Shown in pieces: positions 38,301 to 53,538 of a DNA stretch of 64,000 bases. A program made the translations under genes and the position numbers. This DNA comes from Sipunculus nudus (Eukaryota; Annelida; Sipuncula; Golfingiida; Sipunculidae). The stretch is taken from contig CM049322.1 in NCBI GenBank assembly GCA_026874595.1, positions 9,192,400-9,256,399 of the forward strand. The letters are read 5' to 3'. The notes beneath the pieces are model-generated. The model saw only the letters and a list, made by a program, of their open reading frames with translations, made no database searches and was not told where the DNA came from. Numbering within the stretch: position 1 is the first letter of the stretch; every line of letters begins with the position of its first letter.

Positions 38301-41300
38301 TGTACACCATACTGAATACCTTACTTAATAACATACGTATTACCATACTCTACACCATACTGTACACCATACTGTACACTTTACTTAATAAAATACGTAT
38401 TACTATACTGTATACCATACTGTACACCATACTGTATACATTACTGATTAACATACGTATTACCATATTATATACCATGCTTTACACCAGACTATATACC
38501 TTACTTAATAACATACGTATTACCATACTGTTTACCTTACTGTACACCATGCTGCATACCATACTTAATAACATACGTATTACCATACTGTATACCATAC
38601 TGTACACGATACTGTATACCTAACTTAATAACACACGTATTACCATACTATATACCATGCTTTACACCATACTATATACCTTACTTAATAACATACGTAT
38701 TACCATACTGTTTACCATACTCTACACCACACTGCATACCTTACTTAATAACATACGTATTACCATACTGAATACCATACTGTACACCATGCTGCATACC
38801 TTACTTAATAACATACGTATTACCATACTCTACACCATACTGTACACCATACTGTACACTTAACTTAATAAAATACGTATTACCATACTGTATACCATAC
38901 TCTACACCATACTGTATACATTACTGATTAACATACGTATTACCATATTATATACCATGCTTCACACCATACTATATACCTTCCTTAATAACATGCGTAT
39001 TACCATACTGTATACCATACTGTACACCATACTGTATACCTTACTTAATAACGTACGTATTACCATACTGTATACCATACTGTACACTATACTGTGTACC
39101 TTACTTAATAAAATACGTATTACCATACTATATACCATGCTTTACACCATACTATATACCTTAATTAAAAACATGCGTATTACCATACTCTACACCACAC
39201 TGCATACCTTACTTAATAACATACGTATTACCATACTGAATACCATACTGTACACCATACTGCATACCTTACTTAATGACATACGTATTACCATACTCTA
39301 CACCATACTGTACACCATACTGTACACTTTACTTAATAACATGCGTATTACCATACTGTATACCATACTGTACACCATACTGTATAACTTACTTAATAAC
39401 GTACGTATTACCATACTGTATACCATACTGTACACCACACTGTATACCTTACTAAATAACATGCGTATTACCATACTCTACACCATACTGCATACCTTAC
39501 TTAATAACATACGTATTACCATACTGTATACCATACTATATACCATACTGTATACCTAACTTAATAACACACGTATTACCATACTATATACCATGCTTTA
39601 CACCATACTGTATACCTTACTTAATAACATGCGTATTACCATACTGTACACCATACTGCATACCTTACTTAATAACATACGTATTACCATACTGTATACC
39701 ATACTATATACCATACTGTATACCTTACTTAATAACAAACGTATTACCATACTGTATACCATACTGTACACTATACTGTGTACCTTACTTAATAACATAC
39801 GTATAACCATACTATATACCATGCTTTACACCATATTATATACCTTAATTAAGAACATGCGTATTACCATACTCTACACCACACTGCATACCTTACTTAA
39901 TAACATACGTATTACCATACTGAATACCATACTGTACACCATACTGCATACCTTACTTAATAACATACGTATTACCATACTCTACACCATACTGTACACC
40001 ATACTGTACACTTTACTTAATAAAATACGTATTACCATACTGTATACCATACTGTACACCATACTGTATACCTTACTTAATAACATGCGTATTACCATAC
40101 TCTACACCATACTGTACACTTTACTTAATAACATACGTATTACTATACTGAATACCATACTGTGCACCATACTGTATACCTTACTCAATAACATACGTAT
40201 TACCATACTGTATACCATACTTAATAACATACTGTACACCATACTGTATACCTTACTTAATAACATACGTATTACCATACTGTATACCATACTGTACACC
40301 ATACTGCATACCATACTGCATACCATACTTAATAACATATGTATTGCCATTCTGTATACCATACTGTACACCATACTGTATACCTTACTTAATAACATAC
40401 GTATTACCATACTGTATACCATACTGTACACCATACTGCATACCTTACTTATTAACATACGTATTACCATACTGTATATAATACTGTACACCATACTGCA
40501 TAGCTTACTTAAGAACATACGTATTACCATACTGTATACCAAACTGTACACCATACTGCATACCATACTTAATAACATACGTATTACCATACTGTTTACC
40601 ATACTGTACCCCAGCTGCATACCTTACTTAATAACATACGTATTACCATACTGTATACCATACTGTACACCATACTGTATACCTTACTTAATAACATACG
40701 TATTACCAAACTATATACCATGCTTCACACCATACTATATACCTTACTTAATAACATGCGTATTACCATACTGTATACCATACTGTACACCATACTGCGT
40801 ACCTTACTTAATAACATACGTATTACCATACTGTATACCAAACTGTACACCATACTGCATACCTTCCTTAATAACATACGTATTGCCATTCTGTATACAA
40901 TACTGTACACTATACTGTGTACCTTACTTAACAACATACGTATTACCATACTATATACCATGCTTTACACCATACTATATACCTTTATTAAAAACATGCG
41001 TATTACCATACTCTACACCACACTGCATACCTTACTTAATAACATACGTATTACCATACTGAATACCATACTGTACACCATACTGCATACCTTACTTAAT
41101 AACATACGTATTACCATACTCTACACCATACTGTACACCACACTGTACACTTTACTTAAAAACATACGTATTACCATACTGAATACCATACTGTACACCA
41201 TACTGCATACCTTACTTAATAACAAACGTATTACCATACTCTACACCATTCTGTACACCATACTGTACACTTTACTTAATAAAATACGTATTACCATACT

Positions 41301-44300
41301 GTATACCATACTGTACACCATACTGTATACATTACTGATTAACATACGTATTACCATACTGTATACCATACTATACACCATACGGCATACCTTATTTAAT
41401 AACATACGTATTACCATCTTGTATACCTTACTTAATAACATACGTATTACCATATTGTATACCATAATTTGCTCCATACTTAATACCATATTCAATACCA
41501 CACGAAATACCATACTGTAAACCATACTGTACACCATACTGTAAACCATACTGTATAGTGTATATCATCCTGAATTTCATACGTATTACCATACTGTATA
41601 CCATACTTAATACCACACATAACATTGTACGTAATACCATACTGTACACGATACTGTATACCTCACTTAATAAAATACGTATGACCATACCATATACCAT
41701 GCTTTACACCATACTGTATACCTTACTTAATAACATACGTATTACCATACTGTATACCATACTGTACACCATACTGTATACCTTACTTAATAACATACGT
41801 ATTACCATTTTGTAAACCATACTTTACTCCATACTTAATACCATACTTAATACCACACGAAATACCATACTGTATACCATACTGTACACCATACTGTATA
41901 CCATACTGTAAAGTGTATACCATACTTAATTTCATACGTATTACCATACTGTATACCATACTTAATACCACACATAATATTATACGTAATACCATACTGT
42001 ATACCATAAGGTATACTGTGTTTAATACCATATTGTATACCATACTTAATATTTAATACCATACTGTACACCATACTGCATACCTTACTTAATAACATAC
42101 GTATTACCATACTCTTCACCATACTGTACACCATACTGTACACTTTACTTAATAAAATACGTATTACCATACTGAATACCATACTGTACACCATACTGCA
42201 TACCTTACTTAATAACATACGTATTACCATACTCTACAGCATACTGTACACCATACTGTACACTTTACTTAATAAAATACGTATTACCATACTGTATGCC
42301 ATACTGTACACCATACTGTATACATTACTGATTAACATACGTATTACCATATTATATACCATGCTTTACACCAGACTATATACCTTACTTAATAACATAC
42401 GTATTACCATACTGTTTACCTTACTGTACACCATGCTGCATACCTTACTTAATAACGTACGTATTACCATACTCTACACCATACTGTAAACCATACTGTA
42501 CACTTTACTTAATAAAATACGTATTACCATACTGTATACCATACTGTACACCATACTGTATACATTACTGATTAACATACGTATTACCATATTATATACC
42601 ATGCTTCACACCATACTATATACCTTCCTTAATAACATGCGTATTTCCATACTGTATACCATACTGTACACCATACTGTATACCTTACTTAATAACGTAC
42701 GTATTACCAAACTGTATACCATACTGTACACCATACTGCATTCCCTTCTTAATAACATACGTATTACCATACTGTATACCATACTGTACACTATACTGTG
42801 TACCTTACTTAATAACATACGTATTACCATACTATATACCATGCTTTACACCATACTATATACCTTAATTAAAAACATGCGTATTACCATACTCTACACC
42901 ACACTGCATACCTTACTTAATAACATACGTATTACCATACTGAATACCATACTGTACACCATACTGCATACCTTACTTAATAACATACGTATTACCATAC
43001 TCTACACCATACTGTACACCATACTGTACACTTTACTTAATAACATACGTATTACCATACTGAATACCATACTGTACACCATACTGCATACCTTACTTAA
43101 TAACATACGTATTACCATACTCTACAGCATACTGTACACCATACTGTACACTTTACTTAATAAAATACGTATTACCATACTGTATATCATACTGTACACC
43201 ATACTGTATACATTACTGATTAACATACGGATTACCATATTATATACCATGCTTCACACCATACTATATACCTTACTTAATAACATGCGTATTACCAGAC
43301 TGTATACCATACTGTACACCATACTGTATACCTTACTTAATAACGTACGTATTACCATACTGTATACCATACTGTACACCATACTGCATTCCCTTCTTAA
43401 TAACATACGTATTACCATACTGTATACCATACTGTACACTATACTGTGTACCTTACTTAATAACATACGTATTACCATACTATATACCATGCTTTACACC
43501 ATATTATATACCTTAATTAAAAACATGCGTATTACCATACTCTACACCACACTGCATACCTTACTTAATAACATACGTATTACCATACTGAATACCATAC
43601 TGTACACCATACTGCATACCTTACTTAATAACATACGTATTACCATACTCTACACCATACTGTACACCATACTGTACACTTTACTTAATAAAATACGTAT
43701 TACCATACTGTATACCATACTGTACACCATACTGTATACATTACTGATTAACATACGTATTACCATATTATATACCATGCTTCACACCATACTATATACC
43801 TTCCTTAATAACATGCGTATTACCATACTGTATACCATACTGTACACCATACTGTATACCTTACTTAATAACGTACGTATTACCATACTGTATACCATAC
43901 TGTACACCATACTGCATTCCCTTCTTAATAACATACGTATTACCATACTGTATACCATACTTTACACTATACTGTGTACCTTACTTAATAACATACGTAT
44001 TACCATACTATATACCATGCATTACACCATACTATATACCTTAATTAAAAACATGCGTATTACCATACTCTACACCACACTGCATACCTTACTTAATAAT
44101 ATACGTATTAATATACTGTACACCATACTATATACCTTACTTAATAACATACGTATTACCATACTGTATACCATACTATACACCATACGGCATACCTTAT
44201 TTAATAACATACGTATTACCATCTTGTATACCTTACTTAATAACATACGTATTACCATATTGTATACCATAATTTGCTCCATACTTAATACCATATTCAA

Positions 44301-47300
44301 TACCACACGAAATACCATACTGTTTACCATACTGTACACCATACTGTATACCATACTGTATAGTGTATATCATACTGAATTTCATACGTATTACCATACT
44401 GTATACCATACTTAATACCACACATAACATTATACGTAATACCATACTGTACACGATACTGTATACCTCACTTAATAAAATACGTATGACCATACCATAT
44501 ACCATGCTTTACACCATACTGTATACCTTACTTAATAACATACGTATTACCATACTGTATACCATACTGTACACCATACTGTATACCTTACTTAATAACA
44601 TACGTATTACCATTTTGTAAACCATACTTTACTCCATACTTAATACCATACTTAATACCACACGAAATACCATACTGTATACCATACTGTACACCATACT
44701 GTATACCATACTGTAAAGTGTATACCATACTTAATTTCATACGTATTACCATACTGTATACCATACTTAATACCACACATAATATTATACGTAATACCAT
44801 ACTGTATACCATACGGTATACTGTGTTTAATACCATATTGTATACCATACTTAATATTTAATACCATACTGTACACCATACTGCATACCTTACTTAATAA
44901 CATACGTATTACCATACTCTTCACCATACTGTACACCATACTGTACACTTTACTTAATAACATACGTATTACCATACTGAATACCATACTGTACACCATA
45001 CTGCATACCTTACTTAATAACATACGTATTACCATACTCTACAGCATACTGTACACCATACTGTACACTTTACTTAATAAAATACGTATTACCATACTGT
45101 ATACCATACTGTACACCATACTGTATACATTACTGATCAACATACGTATTACCATATTATAAACCATGCTTTACACCAGACTATATACCTTACTTAATAA
45201 CATACGTATTTCCATACTGTTTACCTTACTGTACACCATGCTGCATACCTTACTTAATAACGTACGTATTACCATACTCTACACCATACTGTAAACCATA
45301 CTGTACACTTTACTTAATAAAATACGTATTACCATACTGTATACCATACTGTACACCATACTGTATACATTACTGATTAACATACGTATTACCATATTAT
45401 ATACCATGCTTCACACCATACTATATACCTTCCTTAATAACATGCGTATTTCCATACTGTATACCATACTGTACACCATACTGTATACCTTACTTAATAA
45501 CGTACGTATTACCAAACTGTATACCATACTGTACACCATACTGCATTCCCTTCTTAATAACATACGTATTACCATACTGTATACCATACTGTACACTATA
45601 CTGTGTACCTTACTTAATAACATACGTATTACCATACTATATACCATGCTTTACACCATACTATATACCTTAATTAAAAACATGCGTATTACCATACTCT
45701 ACACCACACTGCATACCTTACTTAATAACATACGTATTACCATACTGAATACCATACTGTACACCATACTGCATACCTTACTTAATAACATACGTATTAC
45801 CATACTCTACACCATACTGTACACCATACTGTACACTTTACTTAATAACATACGTATTACCATACTGAATACCATACTGTACACCATACTGCATACCTTA
45901 CTTAATAACATACGTATTACCATACTCTACACCATACTGTACACCATACTGTACACTTTACTTAATAAAATACGTATTACCATACTGTATACCATACTGT
46001 ACACCATACTGTATACATTACTGATTAACATACGTATTACCATATTATATACCATGCTTCACACCATACTATATACCTTCCTTAATAACATGCGTATTAC
46101 CAGACTGTATACCATACTGTACACCATACTGTATACCTTACTTAATAACGTACGTATTACCATACTGTATACCATACTGTACACCATACTGCATTCCCTT
46201 CTTAATAACATACGTATTACCATACTGTATACCATACTGTACACTATACTGTGTACCTTACTTAATAACATACGTATTACCATACTATATACCATGCTTT
46301 ACACCATATTATATACCTTAATTAAAAACATGCGTATTACCATACTCTACACCACACTGCATACCTTACTTAATAACATACGTATTACCATACTGAATAC
46401 CATACTGTACACCATACTGCATACCTTACTTAATAACATACGTATTACCATACTCTACACCATACTGTACACCATACTGTACACTTTACTTAATAAAATA
46501 CGTATTACCATACTGTATACCATACTGTACACCATACTGTATACATTACTGATTAACATACGTATTACCATATTATATACCATGCTTCACATCATACTAT
46601 ATACCTTCCTTAATAACATGCGTATTACCATACTGTATACCATACTGTACACCATACTGTATACCATACTTAATAACGTACGTATTACCATACTGTATAC
46701 CATACTGTACACCATACTGCATTCCCTTCTTAATAACATACGTATTACCATACTGTATACCATACTGTACACTATACTGTGTACCTTACTTAATAACATA
46801 CGTATTACCATACTATATACCATGCATTACACCATACTATATACCTTAATTAAAAACATGCGTATTACCATACTCTACACCACACTGCATACCTTACTTA
46901 ATAATATACGTATTAATATACTGTACACCATACTATATACCTTACTTAATAACATACGTATTACCATACTGTATACCATACTATACACCATACGGCATAC
47001 CTTATTTAATAACATACGTATTACCATCTTGTATACCTTACTTAATAACATACGTATTACCATATTGTATACCATAATTTGCTCCATACTGTATACCTTA
47101 CTTAATAACATACGTATTACCATACTGTATACCATACTTAATACCACACATAACATTATACGTAATACCATACTGTATAGTGTATATCATACTGAATTTC
47201 ATACGTATTACCATACTGTATACCATACTTAATACCACACATAACATTATACGTAATACCATACTGTACACGATACTGTATACCTCACTTAATAAAATAC

Positions 47301-48230
47301 GTATGACCATACCATATACCATGCTTTACACCATACTGTATACCTTACTTAATAACATACGTATTACCATACTGTATACCATACTTAATACCACACATAA
47401 CATTATACGTAATACCATACTGTACACGATACTGTATACCTCACTTAATAAAATACGTATGACCATACCATATACCATGCTTTACACCATACTGTATACC
47501 TTACTTAATAACATACGTATTACCATACTGTATACCATACTGTACACCATACTGTATACCTTACTTAATAACATACGTATTACCATTTTGTAAACCATAC
47601 TTTACTCCATACTTAATACCATACTTAATACCACACGAAATACCATACTGTATACCATACTGTACACCATACTGTATACCATACTGTAAAGTGTATACCA
47701 TACTTAATTTCATACGTATTACCATACTGTATACCATACTTAATACCACACATAATATTATACGTAATACCATACTGTATACCATACGGTATACTGTGTT
47801 TAATACCATATTATATACCATACTTAATATTTAATACCATACTAAATTCCATGCTGTATACCACACTGTACACCATACTGTATACCATATTCAATACCAT
47901 AGTGTATTCTATACTGTATACCGGTATGTATGAGAGAGAGAGAGCTCGTATATGCGCCGGCATGGCAATTCCTACATCTATATATAATACATGCCGCACT
48001 CCATATAAGGCCATTAGTTCTCGATGCTGCATGCAAAGTCGCCATGCCGACACATGTAGTGGCTGAGACTATGACCTACCGTGACGTTACTTTGCTGGTT
48101 CCTATAAAAGTGTGCAAATACACAAAGGGGAAGGGAATCTGAAGTAGCAAAGTGATTAAGGCAACCGACCGGAAATCGGGTGATCGTGTTTTCGATTCCC
48201 ACCTTCAGTGAACAGACTTTTCTGTGTATA

Positions 48231-48273
<43 letters not shown>

Positions 48274-51200
48274 GAGTTTAATACACGGATTAGTTATATA
48301 GTGTATATGCTTAATAAAATTCAATTTTATTTTAGTTTTTAGGAATATGGTACGAGATCCGATGGTACCCACAGAAAAGATTTACCGTCAATGATATCGA
48401 CAACGACTACGCGCACGAGTACTTCAAGCAGTCTAATGATCTCTACTTCATCCTCCATATGAGGTACGCATGCACTGACATATGCATACGTAAAGGTAGA
48501 CATACAAGCAGCACTGATAACGCGACTACCTATAAAACACTGCACTTTCGTCAAAGCGTCTTGCTGTCCAACGAACTTTTCTGTGTTCTTCATAGGTGCG
48601 AACGCCGGGACGCTGCACCACAGAATATAGATATTTACAATACTAATATAGCACATATGAATCATGATTATATATAAGGCTCTAGAGTTTCATGAGCTAT
48701 ATTACATTCTTCATTATTTGGTACGCACGCACAAAGGTTATACTTACAAAATGTAGACCTACACAATACTAATAACTCACCTATGCGATATCGTTATAGT
48801 TTATGCCTATGAAGACTTCAAATAGTAACATACTCTTTATATGCATCATATAAATAACGCACGCAAGAACGTAGGCATCACAAACACGGATTTTGTATCA
48901 TAAAGAGCAATATAATACGTCCTCGCATAAAGTTTTGTTGTACATATGAACATAGGTATCTTATTTAAGATCAGTAGCAAAGTCGGTGTCTGTTAGAGTG
49001 GTCCTGACTGAGAAGGACTGCTTGGCCCCGGGATCACTCAGGGTCCAGTTTCGGGCAGTCATAGATCCTAGCAATATCAAAAAGACATGCATTCCAGGAA
49101 TAATCCGATGTTGTCCGATCCGAACCTTTGCATTCGCGTCTGTTTGAAGGAGCAAATTAATCACTGACCAATAAAAGCAGCTTGCCACATTGGTTATGAC
49201 GAATAAATAGCAGGAATATGCATAGGAAAAGGATGGAGTTTTTTTTAGTGAATTTTAGCTAAAGGTGGACATATTATCTCACAAAATTATTTCATTTTTT
49301 TATTGAATATGAAATATCTAATTTCGGATATATTTATTCTCTCTCAGAAATGTAGTATCATGTGTCATTGAAATATTTTATAAGAATCAGCAACCCTTAT
49401 ATATTTTGATGTTGAATCATCTAACTAAATTTTATTTTATAACGTAAAAAATAAGAAATTTAGTCTGTTATCATATTCATATCATACTGGAAATTTACAT
49501 CTATCACTGTGTCCTATTTTTATATATTTTTATACAGAGGTGTCCATACGTCTCTTGTGATATCCTATTTCACTTTTTTTTAAATCCATAATGACACACA
49601 CTGGTGTCACGTTAAATGTTTCCCTTTCATTTGTCAATTCATCTAGTAGTGGTAAGGTCAGGGGGTGCAATTACTTTTGTCTCGGTTCTTGCTCCAACCT
49701 CGTTAGCTTTTGGGATTGCTTTCGGAAAACATGCCTAGAACAACAAAAGAAAATCATAAAGTTTGTAGCGCTTTGAAATCCTGATGAATATACGCTCTGT
49801 ATGTGACCTGCGTTACCTGCTTTAAAAGGCCAATACATAGAGATGCAGCATCCAAGAATTTGGGCGTGGCCAAATAAAGAGTTATACCGCTCTACACCGT
49901 CCGTTTCCGGTCTCTCTGCTGCCAAAAGCCCTTGCTACCAAGCTCTCTAGAACGTTTACTTTGTTGTCGCATTCAAGCGCCCTTGTCGAACTGTGACCGG
50001 TTTAAGATACTCGAAACCACTTATTGGAGCTCCGTTTTTGCGTTTGCGTACACACTAAACCTAGATGTCAGGGATCGCTTGTTGAAATTAAGGGGATACC
50101 GCTAGTTACGCAAGATATCGCTAACAAAATTATCAGTTGAGCATCCTGATGCTTTATAATAAGAAAGTTCTGGTGGTCACTGGCACATTTATATTTTATT
50201 TTTCTTGCATATATTCCTTACTTAGTGTTAGAATTTTTGGCGTTACCTCTTATCTAGGTTGAGATAGGGTGCCTTTCTTAATTAATCCATAAAGGGAACT
50301 GTCAATACGGATAAAAACTCTGCAAGTTGAGTTAACAATGAGTCCTTTCGGTACATGTATCCGGAAATGTTGATGCCAAATGTAAGGATTTATCTGAATG
50401 ATACTATTAGGGCGAAGCACTTCGATGCTTTTAGTCTATACACTTATGTCTTATTTCATGAAGGTTTCAATGACATGTATAGCTAACATACCTTGTTAAG
50501 AAGAGAAATTGTTGAGGAGAAAATCCTGGGCCAAAAGAAATTGTTGAGGGGAAAACCCTGGGCCGATCCGGGGGTCGAACCCAGGTCGATGGCGTACATG
50601 TCCGGCGTACCAACCGCTTCTCCAGCAAAGCAAGTTTCACTAGCGAGTTCGGTCCGCTTTTATGTCACCCCGTAACAAATCCCCTCTTAAGAGCGTTCTG
50701 CTATCAGAACAAGACTAATTATCCCAGGAGTCACACTTTGGATAGCTTATTCCCTGGGCCACAAAGTATACCGTCATCCTGGACGAGCCCCCATTTGTTA
50801 CGAAAAGAAATGGTTGAGTGGAAAATCCTGGGCCGATCTGGGAGTCGAAACCAGGTCGGTGGCGTACAATTCCGGCGTACCAACCGCTTCACCTGCAAAG
50901 CAAGCTTTACTAGCCAGAGAGTTCGGTCCACTTTTATATCACCCCGTGACAACCTCCCCATAATATATTAGGCAGCAAAATAAAGTGGATTTCTTCTTTA
51001 AAAACACGTGCTATTATCTTAAGTTTTACCGATTTAACGGTTCACTTATCTTACGTCAGGGTACGAAATAAATTGACAAGAAAATAGTACAGCTGGATGA
51101 CTGGCAAACCCATCAATATTAATCCTTATAGAAAACTAACGGTCCTTAACGACTGTATTGTTATTTCTTCCATCGTTTCATGAGATAGAAACTAAGAGGC

Positions 51201-51496
51201 TCTGCTTGTATAATTAGTTGCGAGGTCTGACATATACCGGATACCGGTCTATTTGTATGTACTCTTTGTAGCCACGGAGACAAGTGTACCGCTTGGCCTA
51301 AAAAGCAACTGCGTCGGACACCTACACCAGGGATTTACAAGAGAGACAATGGTAATACATTTACCGAATGTGTTTAATTTATTATAGTTATATGTGCAGC
51401 CTCGAGATATTTCTATTTATGTCATCCTATACAGTAAATATAGGCAGAGTAATGTTGATGATATAATTATATATTAATATATATGTATATATATAA

Positions 51497-51567
<71 letters not shown>

Positions 51568-52622
51568 AAATTAAAACTGGAAATTTAAAACCGATCCAGA
51601 TTCATATAACATCATTAATTTATATTCTAAAATAAAATTATATACATAATGAATTATATAACTTGATTGCTTATATGTAATTATTGAACATCAATTAAAC
51701 GAAATCTACGTATACATTAAAATACGGTATATAAGCCGGCTTTGTAGCCTAGTGAAAGACAAAGGAACGTTAATCATGAAGATTATGTGTTCGAAGCCGA
51801 AGAGCCGCCAGTACTCTGTAATCTTAATTGGAAGAATGGCCGTGTTTCACTCGCAAAATACTGATTTTCTTTACGGGGGGGGGGGGGGGGGGGGGTCGTC
51901 GGTGTTAAGACCTAGAAAATGATAATGAGAAAACATCAGGAAAAGCGTTGATCACTGCAATATAACATTGAACAATTGTCAATTTATTGATTTACTTACA
52001 CATTCCAGACACTGACATCGTTATTGTTTCCACCGACTACGACAACTACTTCGTGGAGTTCCTGTGTTTTGCAAAATCCCGCGGGGTGTGTACAGACCCA
52101 TCTGTCAACATATGGAGCAGAACGTACAAGCTTCCCGAGCCTTACATGTCCAGGACAATTAAAATTGTCGAGGAGCTTTGTGTGGTCCAGGACACCTTTG
52201 CCGTCACAAAACATGACATCGGTAAGGAAAAACAAACATTAACCTTTTCTAATCAATAACACTAGGAGTCTGCATTCTAACGAATGCAAGCCTCCACCGT
52301 TCACTCATTCGGTGCATATTCCGAGGTCCTTACGTGCACAAGTGACTGTACATTTGTAAATATTCCTTGATGACGTGTCTGGCTATGGCCATGTGCCTGA
52401 ACCACACAACAATCTCATCGATTCTTCATTGGGCTATAGGCGAAATACCCTTAACATTTCATGAGATTACGTTCATGAATGCGTGAGTTATGTTGTGAAC
52501 GAACAACGAACGGGAATGAACGCATATCCTCCTGTCACGTTATATCAATTTTAATCATGTGAATTGCACGAATATCACTTTCTATTTAATGCACGCATTG
52601 TTGAGGGATAAAGGTAAAATCA

Positions 52623-52684
<62 letters not shown>

Positions 52685-53490
52685 CGGCCTTTTTTAATTT
52701 CTGCATTTTTCATATACCTAAAATATGGTGGTACATTTACTTCTATGCCAAACGATAAAAATCTGAAATAAAAAAGGAGAAGTAAATAAATAACATATAA
52801 AAAAGGAGAAGTAAATAAATAACATATATCGACCATTTCACACACAGCATTGAGAACGACACAACAATTAAGGACACTTATAAATGACTAACGACAAAAA
52901 TAAAAAGCGCTTGGGACGACCGGTTGTACATCTATAAGACAAATACAAACGATTGCTTGAATGCCATTAGTTTTGTATCGAGTATATGGACTGCCTCATG
53001 GAAAATGACATTTCAATATTTTTGTTAAAAAGAAAATGATTTTAACAAATGACTATATACATATTTACTAAACATGTCATCATAATAGATGTTTTTTTTA
53101 TGAATGTTGTAGGCTGCCCGCAGAAAAGAAGGCCTGTCGGGGCCGCACAAGGTAATACATGTTTCTCTGGCCAGTCTATGCTTTTCGCAAGTGTGTCACT
53201 GCTAATCTTAGAATCCTACATTTTAAATGTACATATATTTTTTTATGAAGTATGTAATGTTATTAATAATATATATTATCATATATCATCGACGCATCCG
53301 AGATTCGACACAAGCGGGATTTATTTGGTAATAATTTATCTAGAGTTGTCCAGAATATCGAGTCTCTAACTTCGACATAAGCGGGGTATTTGACTTAGGC
53401 GAGTTCTACACAACGAGGTTTAACTACACAACGAGGTTTAACTGTATAATATACATATATATAAGCGGGCTTGACTGTATATACATATAC

Positions 53491-53538
<48 letters not shown>

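Larger units (their letters stand above)
30657..47925. repeat. Giant satellite array, 60-bp monomer built from 12-bp units
   Basis: About 17.3 kb inside lipocalin intron 1 consists of variants of CCATACTGTATA and CCATACTGTACA (three 12-mers) followed by a 24-bp spacer starting CCTTACTTAATAACATACG. These make a 60-bp monomer that stays in register over long runs (for example 31261-31740). Because 60 is a multiple of 3, every frame stays open for hundreds of codons; these frames are not genes. The left end (30657-31040) is most degraded and the right end stops near 47925. Monomers contain the palindromes GTATAC, TGTACA and TACGTA. Confidence 0.97.

Noticed and set aside
30657-47925. CRISPR-like array of regular repeats
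   Set aside because: There are no unique spacers, the units are variants of one 12-bp motif, and the context is a eukaryotic intron.
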